From the NCBI RefSeq assembly GCF_000702265.1, contig NZ_KL370880.1, positions 496,001 to 560,000 of the forward strand: DNA of 64,000 bases. Reading direction: 5' to 3'. Shown piece by piece: positions 16,334 to 24,628 of the stretch (position 1 is its first letter; every line of letters starts with the position of its first letter). The DNA comes from Butyrivibrio sp. NC2002. GTDB taxonomy: Bacteria; Bacillota; Clostridia; Lachnospirales; Lachnospiraceae. Made by a program: the position numbers and the translations under genes. Below the pieces are notes generated by a model, which had not been told where the DNA came from, searched no databases, and saw nothing but the letters and a program-made list of their open reading frames with translations.

Positions 16334-16664
16334 ATACATCTCCCTTGGTATTAATTTGCAAATTAATAAAAAAGAATATTATTTGCAAGACCATTCATAT
16401 CTATCATGTAGAAATGCTAAAGAAAAGTCAACGAAGATAAAATTAATAATTCTAAAAAATAAATGATTAGAGGCTCTGTAAAAAATATATTGAAATATTT
16501 TTGTATCTGAATATAATAGTCCATAGTGTTTTTTGTTTTTGATTATATTTCTGTTTACGGAGATCCTTCCGTAATTTCCATATTTTTTTTGATAAGAATG
16601 CATGAAGCAGGGATCCTTTCATTCTGATCGGTTTATTACTGATTGATATCTTGAAAGGAGAAAT
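16334..16664. other. Divergent intergenic region pilT / comM
   Basis: 331 AT-rich bases without a credible gene. It holds the candidate pilT promoter (16403-16431, minus), a small hairpin ACGGA/TCCGT at about 16557-16573, and the comM ribosome site AAAGGAG shortly before 16665. I found no strong + strand promoter and no competence box I could recognise. Confidence 0.6.
16403..16431 (-). promoter_or_regulatory. Possible promoter of pilT
   Basis: Minus-strand TTGACT (16431-16426), a 17-base spacer and CATGAT (16408-16403). The -35 box is good, the -10 box moderate. Confidence 0.45.
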
Positions 16665-18290
16665 ATGGTTTGTACAGTAATGTCAGGGGCAGTCAAGGGA
16701 ATTATGCCTTATTTAATGCAGGTTGAGATCGATACTGCAGATGGACTGCCTATGTTTAATATGGTTGGATTCATGAGTGGTGAGGTTAGAGAGGCATCGG
16801 AAAGAGTAAGGGTTGCCCTGAAAAATGCAGGATTTCCGCTCCCACCCATGCGGATAACGGTTAATCTCTCCCCTGCTGACATCAGGAAAAGCGGCATAGC
16901 AGTTGACCTTCCTGTTGCTATCGGGATTCTATGTGCCACCGGGGAACTAAATAGCGATGATCTTAAGAAGACTTTGGTGATTGGCGAGCTTGGACTTGAT
17001 GGCGAGGTAAAAGCGGTCAGCGGAATTCTTCCTATGGTCACTTATGCATTGAGTAAGGGATTTGAGAGGTGCTTGCTGCCTTTGGACAACGCAGAGGAAG
17101 GAGCTGTTGTGGGTGGAATGAAGATAGTCGGGGTAAAGACACTCTCTGAAGCCATTGCATATTTAAAGCTGTCTGAGGACAAAAGGGATGAATATATATC
17201 ACCTACGGTTGTTGATGTTGAAAAGTTATTTGAAGAAGGGGAGTACCGGGATGATTATTTAAAGGGAATGGATTTTTCTGAGATCAACGGTCAGTCTGCG
17301 GTAAAAAGAGCAGCGGAAGTTGCTGCCGCAGGCTATCATCACCTGCTCCTTGTGGGACCGCCCGGTTCAGGCAAAAGTATGATCGCAAAAAGAATGCCAT
17401 CTATAATGCCACCTCTTACAAGACCGGAGAGCCTTGAGGTATCGGCAATTTATTCAGTTGCCGGAATGCTCAAAAAAGGTGAGCCGCTCGTTGTGAAAAG
17501 ACCTTTTATGAGCCCTCATCATTCGATCACGGAATCTGCTCTGGCAGGAGGCGGAAAATTTCCAAGGCCGGGAGTGATCTCTTTGTCGCACAGAGGAGTT
17601 ATTTTTCTTGATGAAATGGCTGAGTTTAAGAGAAATACACTTAATATTTTAAGGCAGCCCCTGGAGGACAGGGAGGTGCATATAGCAAGAAGCGGCGGCA
17701 ATTTTTCATATCCTGCGGATGTCCTTCTTATAGGCGCGATGAATCCTTGTCCTTGCGGATATTATCCGGATCTTAATAAGTGCAGATGCTCGGAAAGTGA
17801 GATCACAAGGTATCTTAGCAGAATATCAGGGCCTATTCTGGACAGGATAGATATCTGTATAGAGGCTGCCAAGGTTGATGTGGCTGAACTTAGTCATGGC
17901 ACGGAATGTAACGAGAGTAGTGCTGACATAAGAAAACGCGTTGAAAAAGCAGTGGAAATACAAAAGGAGCGTTTTGCAAATACCAAAATAAGATTCAATT
18001 CGGAGATGACACCGGCGCAGATCCAGAAATATTGCAGGCTTGGTATGAAGGAGCAAAGGCTTATGGAGAGAATATTTAAGACCATGGATCTGTCCGCAAG
18101 GGCTTACCACAAAGTACTGAGAGTTGCCAGGACTATCGCTGATCTGGACGGCGCAGAACAGATCAGCGCAAAGCACCTTACGGAAGCTGCCTGCTACAGG
18201 ATGACGGATTCAAAATATTGGAGCAAATCCGGTAACGACACAGAACAAAATGTATCCGATAAATTAAAGCAAAGGAATATGGTGCGATGA
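16665..18290 (+). CDS. comM: ComM/YifB-family AAA+ ATPase
   Basis: A 541-residue protein of the magnesium-chelatase-like YifB/ComM family. The N-terminal Lon-protease-like (ChlI) domain covers about 1-170; the AAA domain has Walker A GPPGSGKSM near 225 and Walker B VIFLDEMAEF near 310; a C-terminal Mg_chelatase domain ends near 525. In Vibrio, ComM is a hexameric helicase that helps branch migration during natural transformation. RBS AAAGGAG precedes the ATG. It overlaps dprA by four bases (ATGA), so the two are translationally coupled, and both act on incoming single-stranded DNA in other species. Confidence 0.92.
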   Translation: MVCTVMSGAVKGIMPYLMQVEIDTADGLPMFNMVGFMSGEVREASERVRVALKNAGFPLPPMRITVNLSPADIRKSGIAVDLPVAIGILCATGELNSDDLKKTLVIGELGLDGEVKAVSGILPMVTYALSKGFERCLLPLDNAEEGAVVGGMKIVGVKTLSEAIAYLKLSEDKRDEYISPTVVDVEKLFEEGEYRDDYLKGMDFSEINGQSAVKRAAEVAAAGYHHLLLVGPPGSGKSMIAKRMPSIMPPLTRPESLEVSAIYSVAGMLKKGEPLVVKRPFMSPHHSITESALAGGGKFPRPGVISLSHRGVIFLDEMAEFKRNTLNILRQPLEDREVHIARSGGNFSYPADVLLIGAMNPCPCGYYPDLNKCRCSESEITRYLSRISGPILDRIDICIEAAKVDVAELSHGTECNESSADIRKRVEKAVEIQKERFANTKIRFNSEMTPAQIQKYCRLGMKEQRLMERIFKTMDLSARAYHKVLRVARTIADLDGAEQISAKHLTEAACYRMTDSKYWSKSGNDTEQNVSDKLKQRNMVR

Positions 18291-19402
18291 GTAATAGGGA
18301 AAAATCATACGCATATATGCTTCACAATGTTCACGGTGTCGGTAATAAAACGTTGACCAGACTTCTTGATGAGTTCGCAACTGCAGAAAATATCTATAAC
18401 GCCCGGGAAAATGAGATAAGGAGTCTGATGAGTGCAAAGCAGCTAAAAAGCTTTTTGGAATTAAGAGATAGCTGGAATGCTGAGGAAAAACTTAAGGATA
18501 TTTTAAAGCGGGGAATAAATTTTTGTTGCGTTACAGAAGATGAGTATCCTGCAAAATTAAAGAAAATACCCGATGCTCCTTTTGGGATTTTTTATATGGG
18601 AAGCCTTCCGGATGAAAATAAACCATCGGTTTCGATAATAGGCGCAAGGACGAGCTCAGAATACGGAAAATATGCAGCCAGAGAATTCGGTATAGGACTT
18701 TCGGAATGCGGAGTGCAGGTAATAAGCGGGATGGCACGAGGAATAGATGGAATAGGGCAGATGGCGGCAGTGAATTACGGGGGAAGCTCATTTGCAGTAT
18801 TAGGTAGCGGAGTAGATGTATGTTACCCGCCGGAGAATGCAAAGCTCTACGATATGCTCAGAGATAGAGGAGGAATAATATCTGAGTATAATCCCGGGAC
18901 GCAGCCAAAGCCTGCGCTTTTTCCGCCAAGAAACAGGATAATAAGCGGATTGTCGGACGTTGTTCTGGTTATTGAAGCAAGAGCAAAGAGTGGGACGCTT
19001 ATAACGGTGGATATGGCGCTTGAACAGGGACGTGAAGTTTTTGCGGTGCCGGGAAGGATATGCGACGGGCTGAGCGAGGGATGCAACTCGCTTATCAGGC
19101 AGGGAGCCGGGATTGCAATATCGCCTGAAGATGTTGTGGATTATTTGCGCAGACACAATATGAATATGGTCAACAGGAATAATGAAAAAAAGGTAAATAT
19201 GACGGATATATTAAAGGATTCTGTACAAATAGCTGTATATGACGTGTTGGATATGTATCCTCAAAGCATTACGCAGATATATGAAAAAGTGGCGGAAACC
19301 GGCATGAATACTGAGATTTCCGCTATTATGAATGCTCTGGTCGAACTAAGCATGCTGGGATTTGCAGGACAAAATTGTGGGGCCTTTTACAAGAAAGTGT
19401 GA
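18287..19402 (+). CDS. dprA: DNA processing protein DprA
   Basis: A 371-residue protein that protects transforming single-stranded DNA and loads RecA. It has an N-terminal helix-hairpin-helix-like region (HNVHGVGNKTL), the Rossmann-like DprA core (IGARTSSEYG, SGMARGIDG, and later FPPRNRIISGLS) and a C-terminal winged-helix region (about 300-371). The start overlaps the comM stop. It is the last gene before a long regulatory region for the galactan operon. Confidence 0.95.
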   Translation: MSNREKSYAYMLHNVHGVGNKTLTRLLDEFATAENIYNARENEIRSLMSAKQLKSFLELRDSWNAEEKLKDILKRGINFCCVTEDEYPAKLKKIPDAPFGIFYMGSLPDENKPSVSIIGARTSSEYGKYAAREFGIGLSECGVQVISGMARGIDGIGQMAAVNYGGSSFAVLGSGVDVCYPPENAKLYDMLRDRGGIISEYNPGTQPKPALFPPRNRIISGLSDVVLVIEARAKSGTLITVDMALEQGREVFAVPGRICDGLSEGCNSLIRQGAGIAISPEDVVDYLRRHNMNMVNRNNEKKVNMTDILKDSVQIAVYDVLDMYPQSITQIYEKVAETGMNTEISAIMNALVELSMLGFAGQNCGAFYKKV

Positions 19403-19407
19403 AAACT

Positions 19408-19423
19408 ACGGAAACGATACCAA
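19408..19423 (+). promoter_or_regulatory. Possible catabolite-responsive element (cre)
   Basis: ACGGAAACGATACCAA differs from the relaxed cre consensus WTGNAANCGNWNNCW at one position. It lies about 120 bases before the predicted -35 box at 19543, so its use is uncertain, but catabolite control of a sugar importer would make sense. Confidence 0.35.
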
Positions 19424-19439
19424 ACTAGAATATAAGTGA

Positions 19440-19457
19440 GCGCAAGCGGTTGCGCAA
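19440..19457 (+). promoter_or_regulatory. LacI-type operator, upstream copy
   Basis: GCGCAAGCGGTTGCGC has perfect 6-base arms around GCGG, and includes TTGCGCAA at 19450-19457. LacI/GalR proteins bind such CG-centred dyads. The same 8-mer recurs at 19590. Confidence 0.6.
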
Positions 19458-19518
19458 AAGCGTTTTCCTTGGAATCGCTTCCGGAAAAATTTTTGTGTAT
19501 TTTATATAAAAAACCTAG

Positions 19519-19532
19519 TTAACAATCGTTAA
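19519..19532 (+). promoter_or_regulatory. Inverted repeat upstream of the -35 box
   Basis: TTAAC and GTTAA flank AATC, a perfect 5-base dyad ending 10 bases before the -35 box. It might be an activator or secondary repressor site; function unknown. Confidence 0.35.
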
Positions 19533-19542
19533 ATAATCCCGA

Positions 19543-19571
19543 TTGACTGAAAAATGACGTAGAACTAAAAT
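19543..19571 (+). promoter_or_regulatory. Promoter of the galactan importer operon
   Basis: TTGACT (19543-19548), a 17-base spacer and TAAAAT (19566-19571); the start would be near 19578, giving an 87-base leader. Confidence 0.7.
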
Positions 19572-19582
19572 ACTTTTTAGAA

Positions 19583-19606
19583 CAACCGATTGCGCAAATT
19601 GTTGCG
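19583..19606 (+). promoter_or_regulatory. LacI-type operator just after the transcription start
   Basis: The perfect palindrome TTGCGCAA (19590-19597) is followed by TTGTTGCG; AACAA and TTGTT lie on either side. Position +8 to +28 is a classical place for a repressor that blocks the polymerase. The likely binder is the LacI protein encoded at 23466. Confidence 0.6.
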
Positions 19607-19664
19607 TGATCAGGACAACATATCACTTTTCTTGTGAAGGTGAAAATATTTGGGAGGAAAAGAA

Positions 19665-21041
19665 ATGAAAAAGAAATTGGTTTCTGTTTTACTGACAGCT
19701 GCAATGTCTACTGCAATGATCGCAGGTTGCGGACAGAGCGGTGCTGACACAGCTACTGATGCAGGTGAGGCTACAGAGGAGACTGCAGAGGTAACAGAGG
19801 AAGCTACTGAAGAGGAAGCTGCTGAAGAGGAAGCAACAGAGGATGTTGCTGAAGAGGCTACAGAAGAGGAAGCTACTGAAGAAGCAGCAGAAGATGTTGA
19901 TTATGGCACAGGCGATATCAAGATCTGGGTAGCAGACAACGTAGTAGATTTCACAAATGAAACAGTAAACACATTCATGACTGAGAATCCTCAGTATGCA
20001 GGTTACAATGTAACAGTTGAGGCTGTTGGTGAAGGTGATGCTGCAAGCAACATGATCACAGACGTAACAGCAGGTGCTGATATCTATGGTTTCGCTCAGG
20101 ACCAGACAGCAAGACTTGTTGCAGCAGGCGCCCTTGAAGAGGTTGCTCCTGAGAACGTTGATGCAATTAAGAGTGAGAACGCAGCAGGTGCTGTAACAGC
20201 AGCTACAGTTGGTGATACTCTTTATTCTTATCCTATGACAGCTGATAACGGATATTTCCTTTACTATGATAAGAGCGTTGTAACAGATCCTTCAACTCTT
20301 GAAGGTATTCTTGAGCAGTGCGAAGCAGCAGGCAAGAACTTCTACATGGATCTTACAGGATGGTATCAGGTAGCATTCTTCTTCGGAACAGGCTGCACAC
20401 TTACATACGATTCTGACAACGATGGTAACTTCACAGCTTGTGACTGTGACTATGATTCTGAGAAGGGTCTTGTAGCTCTTAAAGAGATGATCGATACAGC
20501 TTCTTCAAAGGCGTTCCAGCCCGGTTCTTCTGCAGGTGATGCAGTTGACTATGCAGCTATCATTGATGGTACATGGGATGCAGAAGTAGTTAAGGCAGCT
20601 TTCGGTGACAACTATGCTTGTGCTAAGCTTCCTACATTCACAGGTTCTGACGGCGCTGAGTACCAGATGAGCGGCTTCAACGGATGCAAGCTTCTTGGTG
20701 TTAAGCCTCAGGAAGATGAGAACAAGCTTGCTGTATGTGATGCACTTGCTCAGTACCTTACAAGCGAAGAAGTTCAGCTTGCCAGATACAATGCAGTAGG
20801 TTGGGGCCCTTCAAACCTTAAGGCTCAGGAAGATGATGCAGTTAAAGCTGACGAAGCTCTTTCAGCTCTTTCAGAGCAGTTCGCATTCACAATTCCTCAG
20901 GGTCAGTATCCTGGAGATTACTGGACAAATGCTGAAGCACTTGCAGGTGATGTACAGGGTTCATTCCAGACAGCATCTGACGAAGACCTTCAGAAAGCTC
21001 TTACAACATTCCAGGAAACAGTTGTAGGTCTTGCACAGTAA
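19665..21041 (+). CDS. Sugar-binding lipoprotein of a MalE/GanS-type ABC importer
   Basis: A 458-residue extracellular solute-binding protein (family 1). The signal peptide ends in a lipobox with the lipidated Cys22 (MIAGC). Residues about 27-72 form a Glu/Thr/Ala-only tether (repeats of EEATEE), and the binding domain begins at YGTGDIKIWVAD and ends near 455. GGGAGG at 19652-19657 supports the ATG at 19665. It starts an operon with two permeases, and the GH35 and GH53 enzymes downstream suggest galacto-oligosaccharides as ligand, as for B. subtilis GanS. The binding preference is inferred from neighbours only. Confidence 0.9.
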   Translation: MKKKLVSVLLTAAMSTAMIAGCGQSGADTATDAGEATEETAEVTEEATEEEAAEEEATEDVAEEATEEEATEEAAEDVDYGTGDIKIWVADNVVDFTNETVNTFMTENPQYAGYNVTVEAVGEGDAASNMITDVTAGADIYGFAQDQTARLVAAGALEEVAPENVDAIKSENAAGAVTAATVGDTLYSYPMTADNGYFLYYDKSVVTDPSTLEGILEQCEAAGKNFYMDLTGWYQVAFFFGTGCTLTYDSDNDGNFTACDCDYDSEKGLVALKEMIDTASSKAFQPGSSAGDAVDYAAIIDGTWDAEVVKAAFGDNYACAKLPTFTGSDGAEYQMSGFNGCKLLGVKPQEDENKLAVCDALAQYLTSEEVQLARYNAVGWGPSNLKAQEDDAVKADEALSALSEQFAFTIPQGQYPGDYWTNAEALAGDVQGSFQTASDEDLQKALTTFQETVVGLAQ

Positions 21042-21074
21042 TTAACCTATCAGGGAATTGATATTGTAATACTT

Positions 21075-21105
21075 CAGCCGGCAGGAGGCATGCCTTCTGC
21101 CGGCT
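21075..21105 (+). terminator. Intercistronic hairpin after the binding-protein gene
   Basis: AGCCGGCAGGAGGCA and TGCCTTCTGCCGGCT make a 15-base stem with one G-U pair and almost no loop, so the top pairs must open. The T-run is short (TTT then C). Such leaky hairpins often let the binding protein be made in excess over its permeases. Confidence 0.7.
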
Positions 21106-21135
21106 TTCTAAAGGAAAGCGGCGGAGGAAAACGTT

Positions 21136-22536
21136 ATGAGCAGAAGTAACGCGGCAAGGGAGAAAGGAAATCCGATAGGCAGATTTTTTTCTGCACTTGG
21201 GAAAGATATTCGGGAAATCGGGATCACATTTGTTGAAGGCGACTGGAAAACAAAGCTGTCCTTCATAGTTATGGGACTTGGTCCTATTTTAAGAGGTCAG
21301 GTACTTAGAGGTATCATGTATCTGGCTATAGAAATTTTATTTATCTGGTTCCTTGGAACATTCGGCGGAAAATATTTCATGAAGCTGGGAACACTTGGAA
21401 CAGTAGAAACAACCAAAAAACATAGAAAAGTAGTTTATGGAGACCATTCATTCCTTATCTTGCTGTTCGGTCTCTTGACTTTGATTTTTATCGTACTTCT
21501 TATTTTCCTCTGGAGAATGAATATACGTGAAAATCGAAACGAGGAACTTGCTTTAAAACAGGGAAAGAAACTTCCTGGTAACAGAGCGGACTTTAAATCT
21601 TTATTTGATTCTAACTTTGACAAAACATTGTTGGCGCTGCCGGTACTGGGCGTATTTACCTTTACCGTGCTGCCCATCATTTTCATGATATGCGTTGCGT
21701 TTACCAACTACGATGCTACTCATCAGGCACCGACAAAGCTGTTTACATGGGTAGGACTTGAGAACTTCAAAAATCTGTTCTCAGTTGGAAAATCAGGTTT
21801 TGGAGATACTTTCTTCCATGTACTTCTCTGGACACTGGTATGGGCACTCCTTGCTACATTTATTGACTATTTCCTTGGAATTGCGGTAGCTATTCTTATC
21901 AACAAAAAGGGAATAAAGTTCAAGAAATTCTGGCGTACATGCCTTGTTATGACTATTGCTGTTCCGCAGTTTGTCAGCCTTTTGTATGTGTCAAAGATGT
22001 TTGATAACGCAGGAATAATAAATGCAACACTTTTAAAACTGGGAATTATACAAAATGCAATTCCCTTCTGGCAGGATCCACTTCTTGCCAAGATAACCAT
22101 AGTAATAGTTAATATATGGATCGGTATCCCTTATCTGATGCTCATGTCAACAGGACTTCTTATGAATATTCCTGAAGATCTGTATGAGAGCGCAAGAATA
22201 GACGGTGCTACACCATGGCAGATGTTTGTGAATATCACAATGCCTTATATGCTTTTTGTAACAGGACCTTATCTTCTTACTTCTTATACAGGTAACCTTA
22301 ATAACTTTAATGTCATCTACCTTTTGACCGGAGGCGGACCAAAGTCGATGAGTTATGCAGGAGGAGCAGGCGGAACAGATCTATTGGTAACCTGGCTGTA
22401 TAAGATGACAATCAATGACACAGACTACAAGATGGCTGCTGTCATCGGTATCATGGTATTTATTGTAACTGCGATCATTACCTTGTCAGTATATCGCATG
22501 TTGCCGTCAGTAAAAGATGAGGAGGGATTCCAGTAA
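21136..22536 (+). CDS. MalF/GanP-type ABC sugar permease
   Basis: A 466-residue inner-membrane permease. It is longer than most because of an N-terminal extension (about 1-165) with two or three hydrophobic segments, followed by the six-helix permease core. The EAA loop that docks the ATPase reads ESARIDGATPWQMF (about 354-367). RBS GGCGGAGG lies just before the ATG. Its stop overlaps the next start by one base (TAATG). It pairs with the next permease; the ATPase is not encoded here and may be a shared MsmX-like protein elsewhere. Confidence 0.93.
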   Translation: MSRSNAAREKGNPIGRFFSALGKDIREIGITFVEGDWKTKLSFIVMGLGPILRGQVLRGIMYLAIEILFIWFLGTFGGKYFMKLGTLGTVETTKKHRKVVYGDHSFLILLFGLLTLIFIVLLIFLWRMNIRENRNEELALKQGKKLPGNRADFKSLFDSNFDKTLLALPVLGVFTFTVLPIIFMICVAFTNYDATHQAPTKLFTWVGLENFKNLFSVGKSGFGDTFFHVLLWTLVWALLATFIDYFLGIAVAILINKKGIKFKKFWRTCLVMTIAVPQFVSLLYVSKMFDNAGIINATLLKLGIIQNAIPFWQDPLLAKITIVIVNIWIGIPYLMLMSTGLLMNIPEDLYESARIDGATPWQMFVNITMPYMLFVTGPYLLTSYTGNLNNFNVIYLLTGGGPKSMSYAGGAGGTDLLVTWLYKMTINDTDYKMAAVIGIMVFIVTAIITLSVYRMLPSVKDEEGFQ

Positions 22537-23411
22537 TGGCTAGAGAAACATCTATGAAAAGAAAACGTGCCGTAGGAAACTTCTTTGCTTACCTGGCACT
22601 GATCATAATTGTAATTATTTGGTTGTTCCCGTTTGTGGGACTTGTACTGGGAAGCTTTAGGTCATACGATCCGGCTGTTGAATATGGCGGAATTGTTGGA
22701 TACATAATTCCTAAGACTTTTTCACTTGATAATTACAGGTTTGTGCTCGGAGATGAGACAAACTTTAAGAGATGGTATTTGAATACGGTAATAATTGCAG
22801 CTTGCGTATCAGTACTTCAGACAATCATTATTTTGTGCGTAAGTTATGCGTTGTCCAGAATGAGATTTGCAGGAAGAACACTTCTTATGAAATTCTGGCT
22901 CATTTTGGGAATGTTCCCCGGATTCCTTACAATGATCTGCCTGTATTTCCTCTTAAAGGAGATGGGACTTACACAGGCAGGTGCTATACCGGGACTCATT
23001 CTTGTATCGGTAGCAAGTTCAGGTATGGGATATTATGTATGTAAGGGATATTTTGATACTATACCCAAAGCACTCGACGAAGCGGCAAGAATTGATGGTG
23101 CATCAAGAGCAAGAGTATTCTTTACCATGACACTTCCTATGAGTAAACCGATCATCATCTATACAATGCTTGTTGCCTTCATGGCACCATGGAATGACTA
23201 TGTATTTGCATCCTATATCGCATTTGGTAACGATAAGAGTTACAACGTTGCGGTAGCTATGTACAGATGGATGAATACAGGTGACTATCAGGGATATTTC
23301 ACCAGGTTCTGTGCAGGTGGTGTTTTGATAGCCATACCGGTAACTTTGTTGTTCATGTTCCTGCAGAAGTATTATGTTGAAGGTGTGACCGGAGGCGCAG
23401 TTAAAGGTTAA
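22536..23411 (+). CDS. MalG/GanQ-type ABC sugar permease
   Basis: A 291-residue permease with six predicted membrane segments and the EAA loop DEAARIDGASRARVFF (about 183-198). It forms the heterodimeric channel with the upstream MalF-type protein. The start codon shares a base with the preceding stop, so translation is coupled. The LacI regulator gene follows after 54 bases. Confidence 0.93.
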   Translation: MARETSMKRKRAVGNFFAYLALIIIVIIWLFPFVGLVLGSFRSYDPAVEYGGIVGYIIPKTFSLDNYRFVLGDETNFKRWYLNTVIIAACVSVLQTIIILCVSYALSRMRFAGRTLLMKFWLILGMFPGFLTMICLYFLLKEMGLTQAGAIPGLILVSVASSGMGYYVCKGYFDTIPKALDEAARIDGASRARVFFTMTLPMSKPIIIYTMLVAFMAPWNDYVFASYIAFGNDKSYNVAVAMYRWMNTGDYQGYFTRFCAGGVLIAIPVTLLFMFLQKYYVEGVTGGAVKG

Positions 23412-23465
23412 CAGGCTGTAAGGCCAGAAGAAGGGAGCAGAACTTCCGTAAAAATCGGGGTGAAT

Positions 23466-24461
23466 ATGTCAAACCAGTTAACAATTGAGGATGTTGCGGC
23501 TGCTCTTGGGGTTTCGAAGACTACAGTTTCCCGCGCCATATCCGGGAAGGGGAGAATTGGCGAAGCTACAAGGAACCGTGTACTCGAATATATACAAAAG
23601 AATAATTACAAGCCTAATGCTGTTGCCAAAGGATTCTCACAGAGAAAGACATTTAACATAGGTGTTGTGTGGCCCGGAGATTATTCGCTTGTTGACCTGC
23701 CTTTTTTCCAGAGATGTCTTGTTGGAATGAGTGAGGTTTCAAGCGGATACGGGTATGATATAGTTATTTCCCTTGTGACAGGTGATGAAATCTCGAATTT
23801 AAAGAGAATAATCGAAAATCATAAAGTTGATGGGGTGATTCTTACCAGAACTTTGATAGACGATAAGCCCTGCGAGTATTTAAAAACAAGTGGCATTCCG
23901 TTCATAGCTATAGGAACATCGCTTGATGAAGATGTTTTATCTGTGGACAATGACCATTTTGATGCGTGCAGAGAACTTACATCGATATTGATCGCGAAGG
24001 GGCATCACAGGCTTGCTCTGATCGGCGGATCGCTTAACCACATGATAACCAGAACGAGATATCAGGGTTTTGTGGAAGCTTTCAAGGCTGCAAATAAGAA
24101 AATCGATGAATCACTGATCTTCTTAAATCAGGGAAATGAGCAGAAACTCACCGAGATCTTAAAGCAGCTTGTAGCCAGAAAAGTGGACGGTGTGATCTGC
24201 ATGGATGATCAGCTTGCAGGATATGTTATGTCGATATGCAGGGCACAACACATCAGAATACCTGAGGATTTAAGGCTTGCATCATTTTATAACAGCAATA
24301 TATTGGAAAATGCAATAGTCCCGGTGACATCACTTAATTTTGATGACAGGAATTTGGGAGCTGTTGCTACCAGAATGCTCCTGGCTGTAATAGATGGGGA
24401 GCATGTGGAAAAGCAAAAACTACAAAATTATGAAGTTGTAATGAAAGAAAGCACAAAATAG
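23466..24461 (+). CDS. LacI-family transcriptional repressor
   Basis: A 331-residue regulator. The N-terminal helix-turn-helix reads LTIEDVAAALGVSKTTVSRAISG (quoted in two parts: LTIEDVAAALGV and SKTTVSRAISG), followed by the hinge helix NAVAKGFSQRKT and a periplasmic-binding-like sugar sensor (about 60-330). I chose the ATG at 23466; a GTG at 23460 is in frame and overlaps the GGGGTG ribosome site. Lying inside the importer and galactanase gene set, it probably senses galactose or galactobiose and binds the TTGCGCAA sites at 19450 and 19590. Comparable to GanR of B. subtilis by context only. Confidence 0.9.
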   Translation: MSNQLTIEDVAAALGVSKTTVSRAISGKGRIGEATRNRVLEYIQKNNYKPNAVAKGFSQRKTFNIGVVWPGDYSLVDLPFFQRCLVGMSEVSSGYGYDIVISLVTGDEISNLKRIIENHKVDGVILTRTLIDDKPCEYLKTSGIPFIAIGTSLDEDVLSVDNDHFDACRELTSILIAKGHHRLALIGGSLNHMITRTRYQGFVEAFKAANKKIDESLIFLNQGNEQKLTEILKQLVARKVDGVICMDDQLAGYVMSICRAQHIRIPEDLRLASFYNSNILENAIVPVTSLNFDDRNLGAVATRMLLAVIDGEHVEKQKLQNYEVVMKESTK

Positions 24462-24509
24462 ATTTAGTTTTTTGTTTTTTTCTCGGAAAAGCAGAAACAG
24501 CAAATTATG

Positions 24510-24544
24510 TGCCGGCTCATTGAAGGCGAGTAAATGAGCCGGCA
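24510..24544 (+). terminator. Hairpin after the lacI-type gene
   Basis: TGCCGGCTCATT and AATGAGCCGGCA form a perfect 12-base stem with an 11-base loop, but only TATTTA follows. Probably a partial terminator or stability hairpin between the regulator and the glycosidase genes. Confidence 0.6.
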
Positions 24545-24628
24545 TATTTAGTACAAACAGGTTAAACAACTGCAAGGGAGATTCCTGGAAAGAATACTTC
24601 TTATGCGCCATTTTGAGAGGATATGAAA

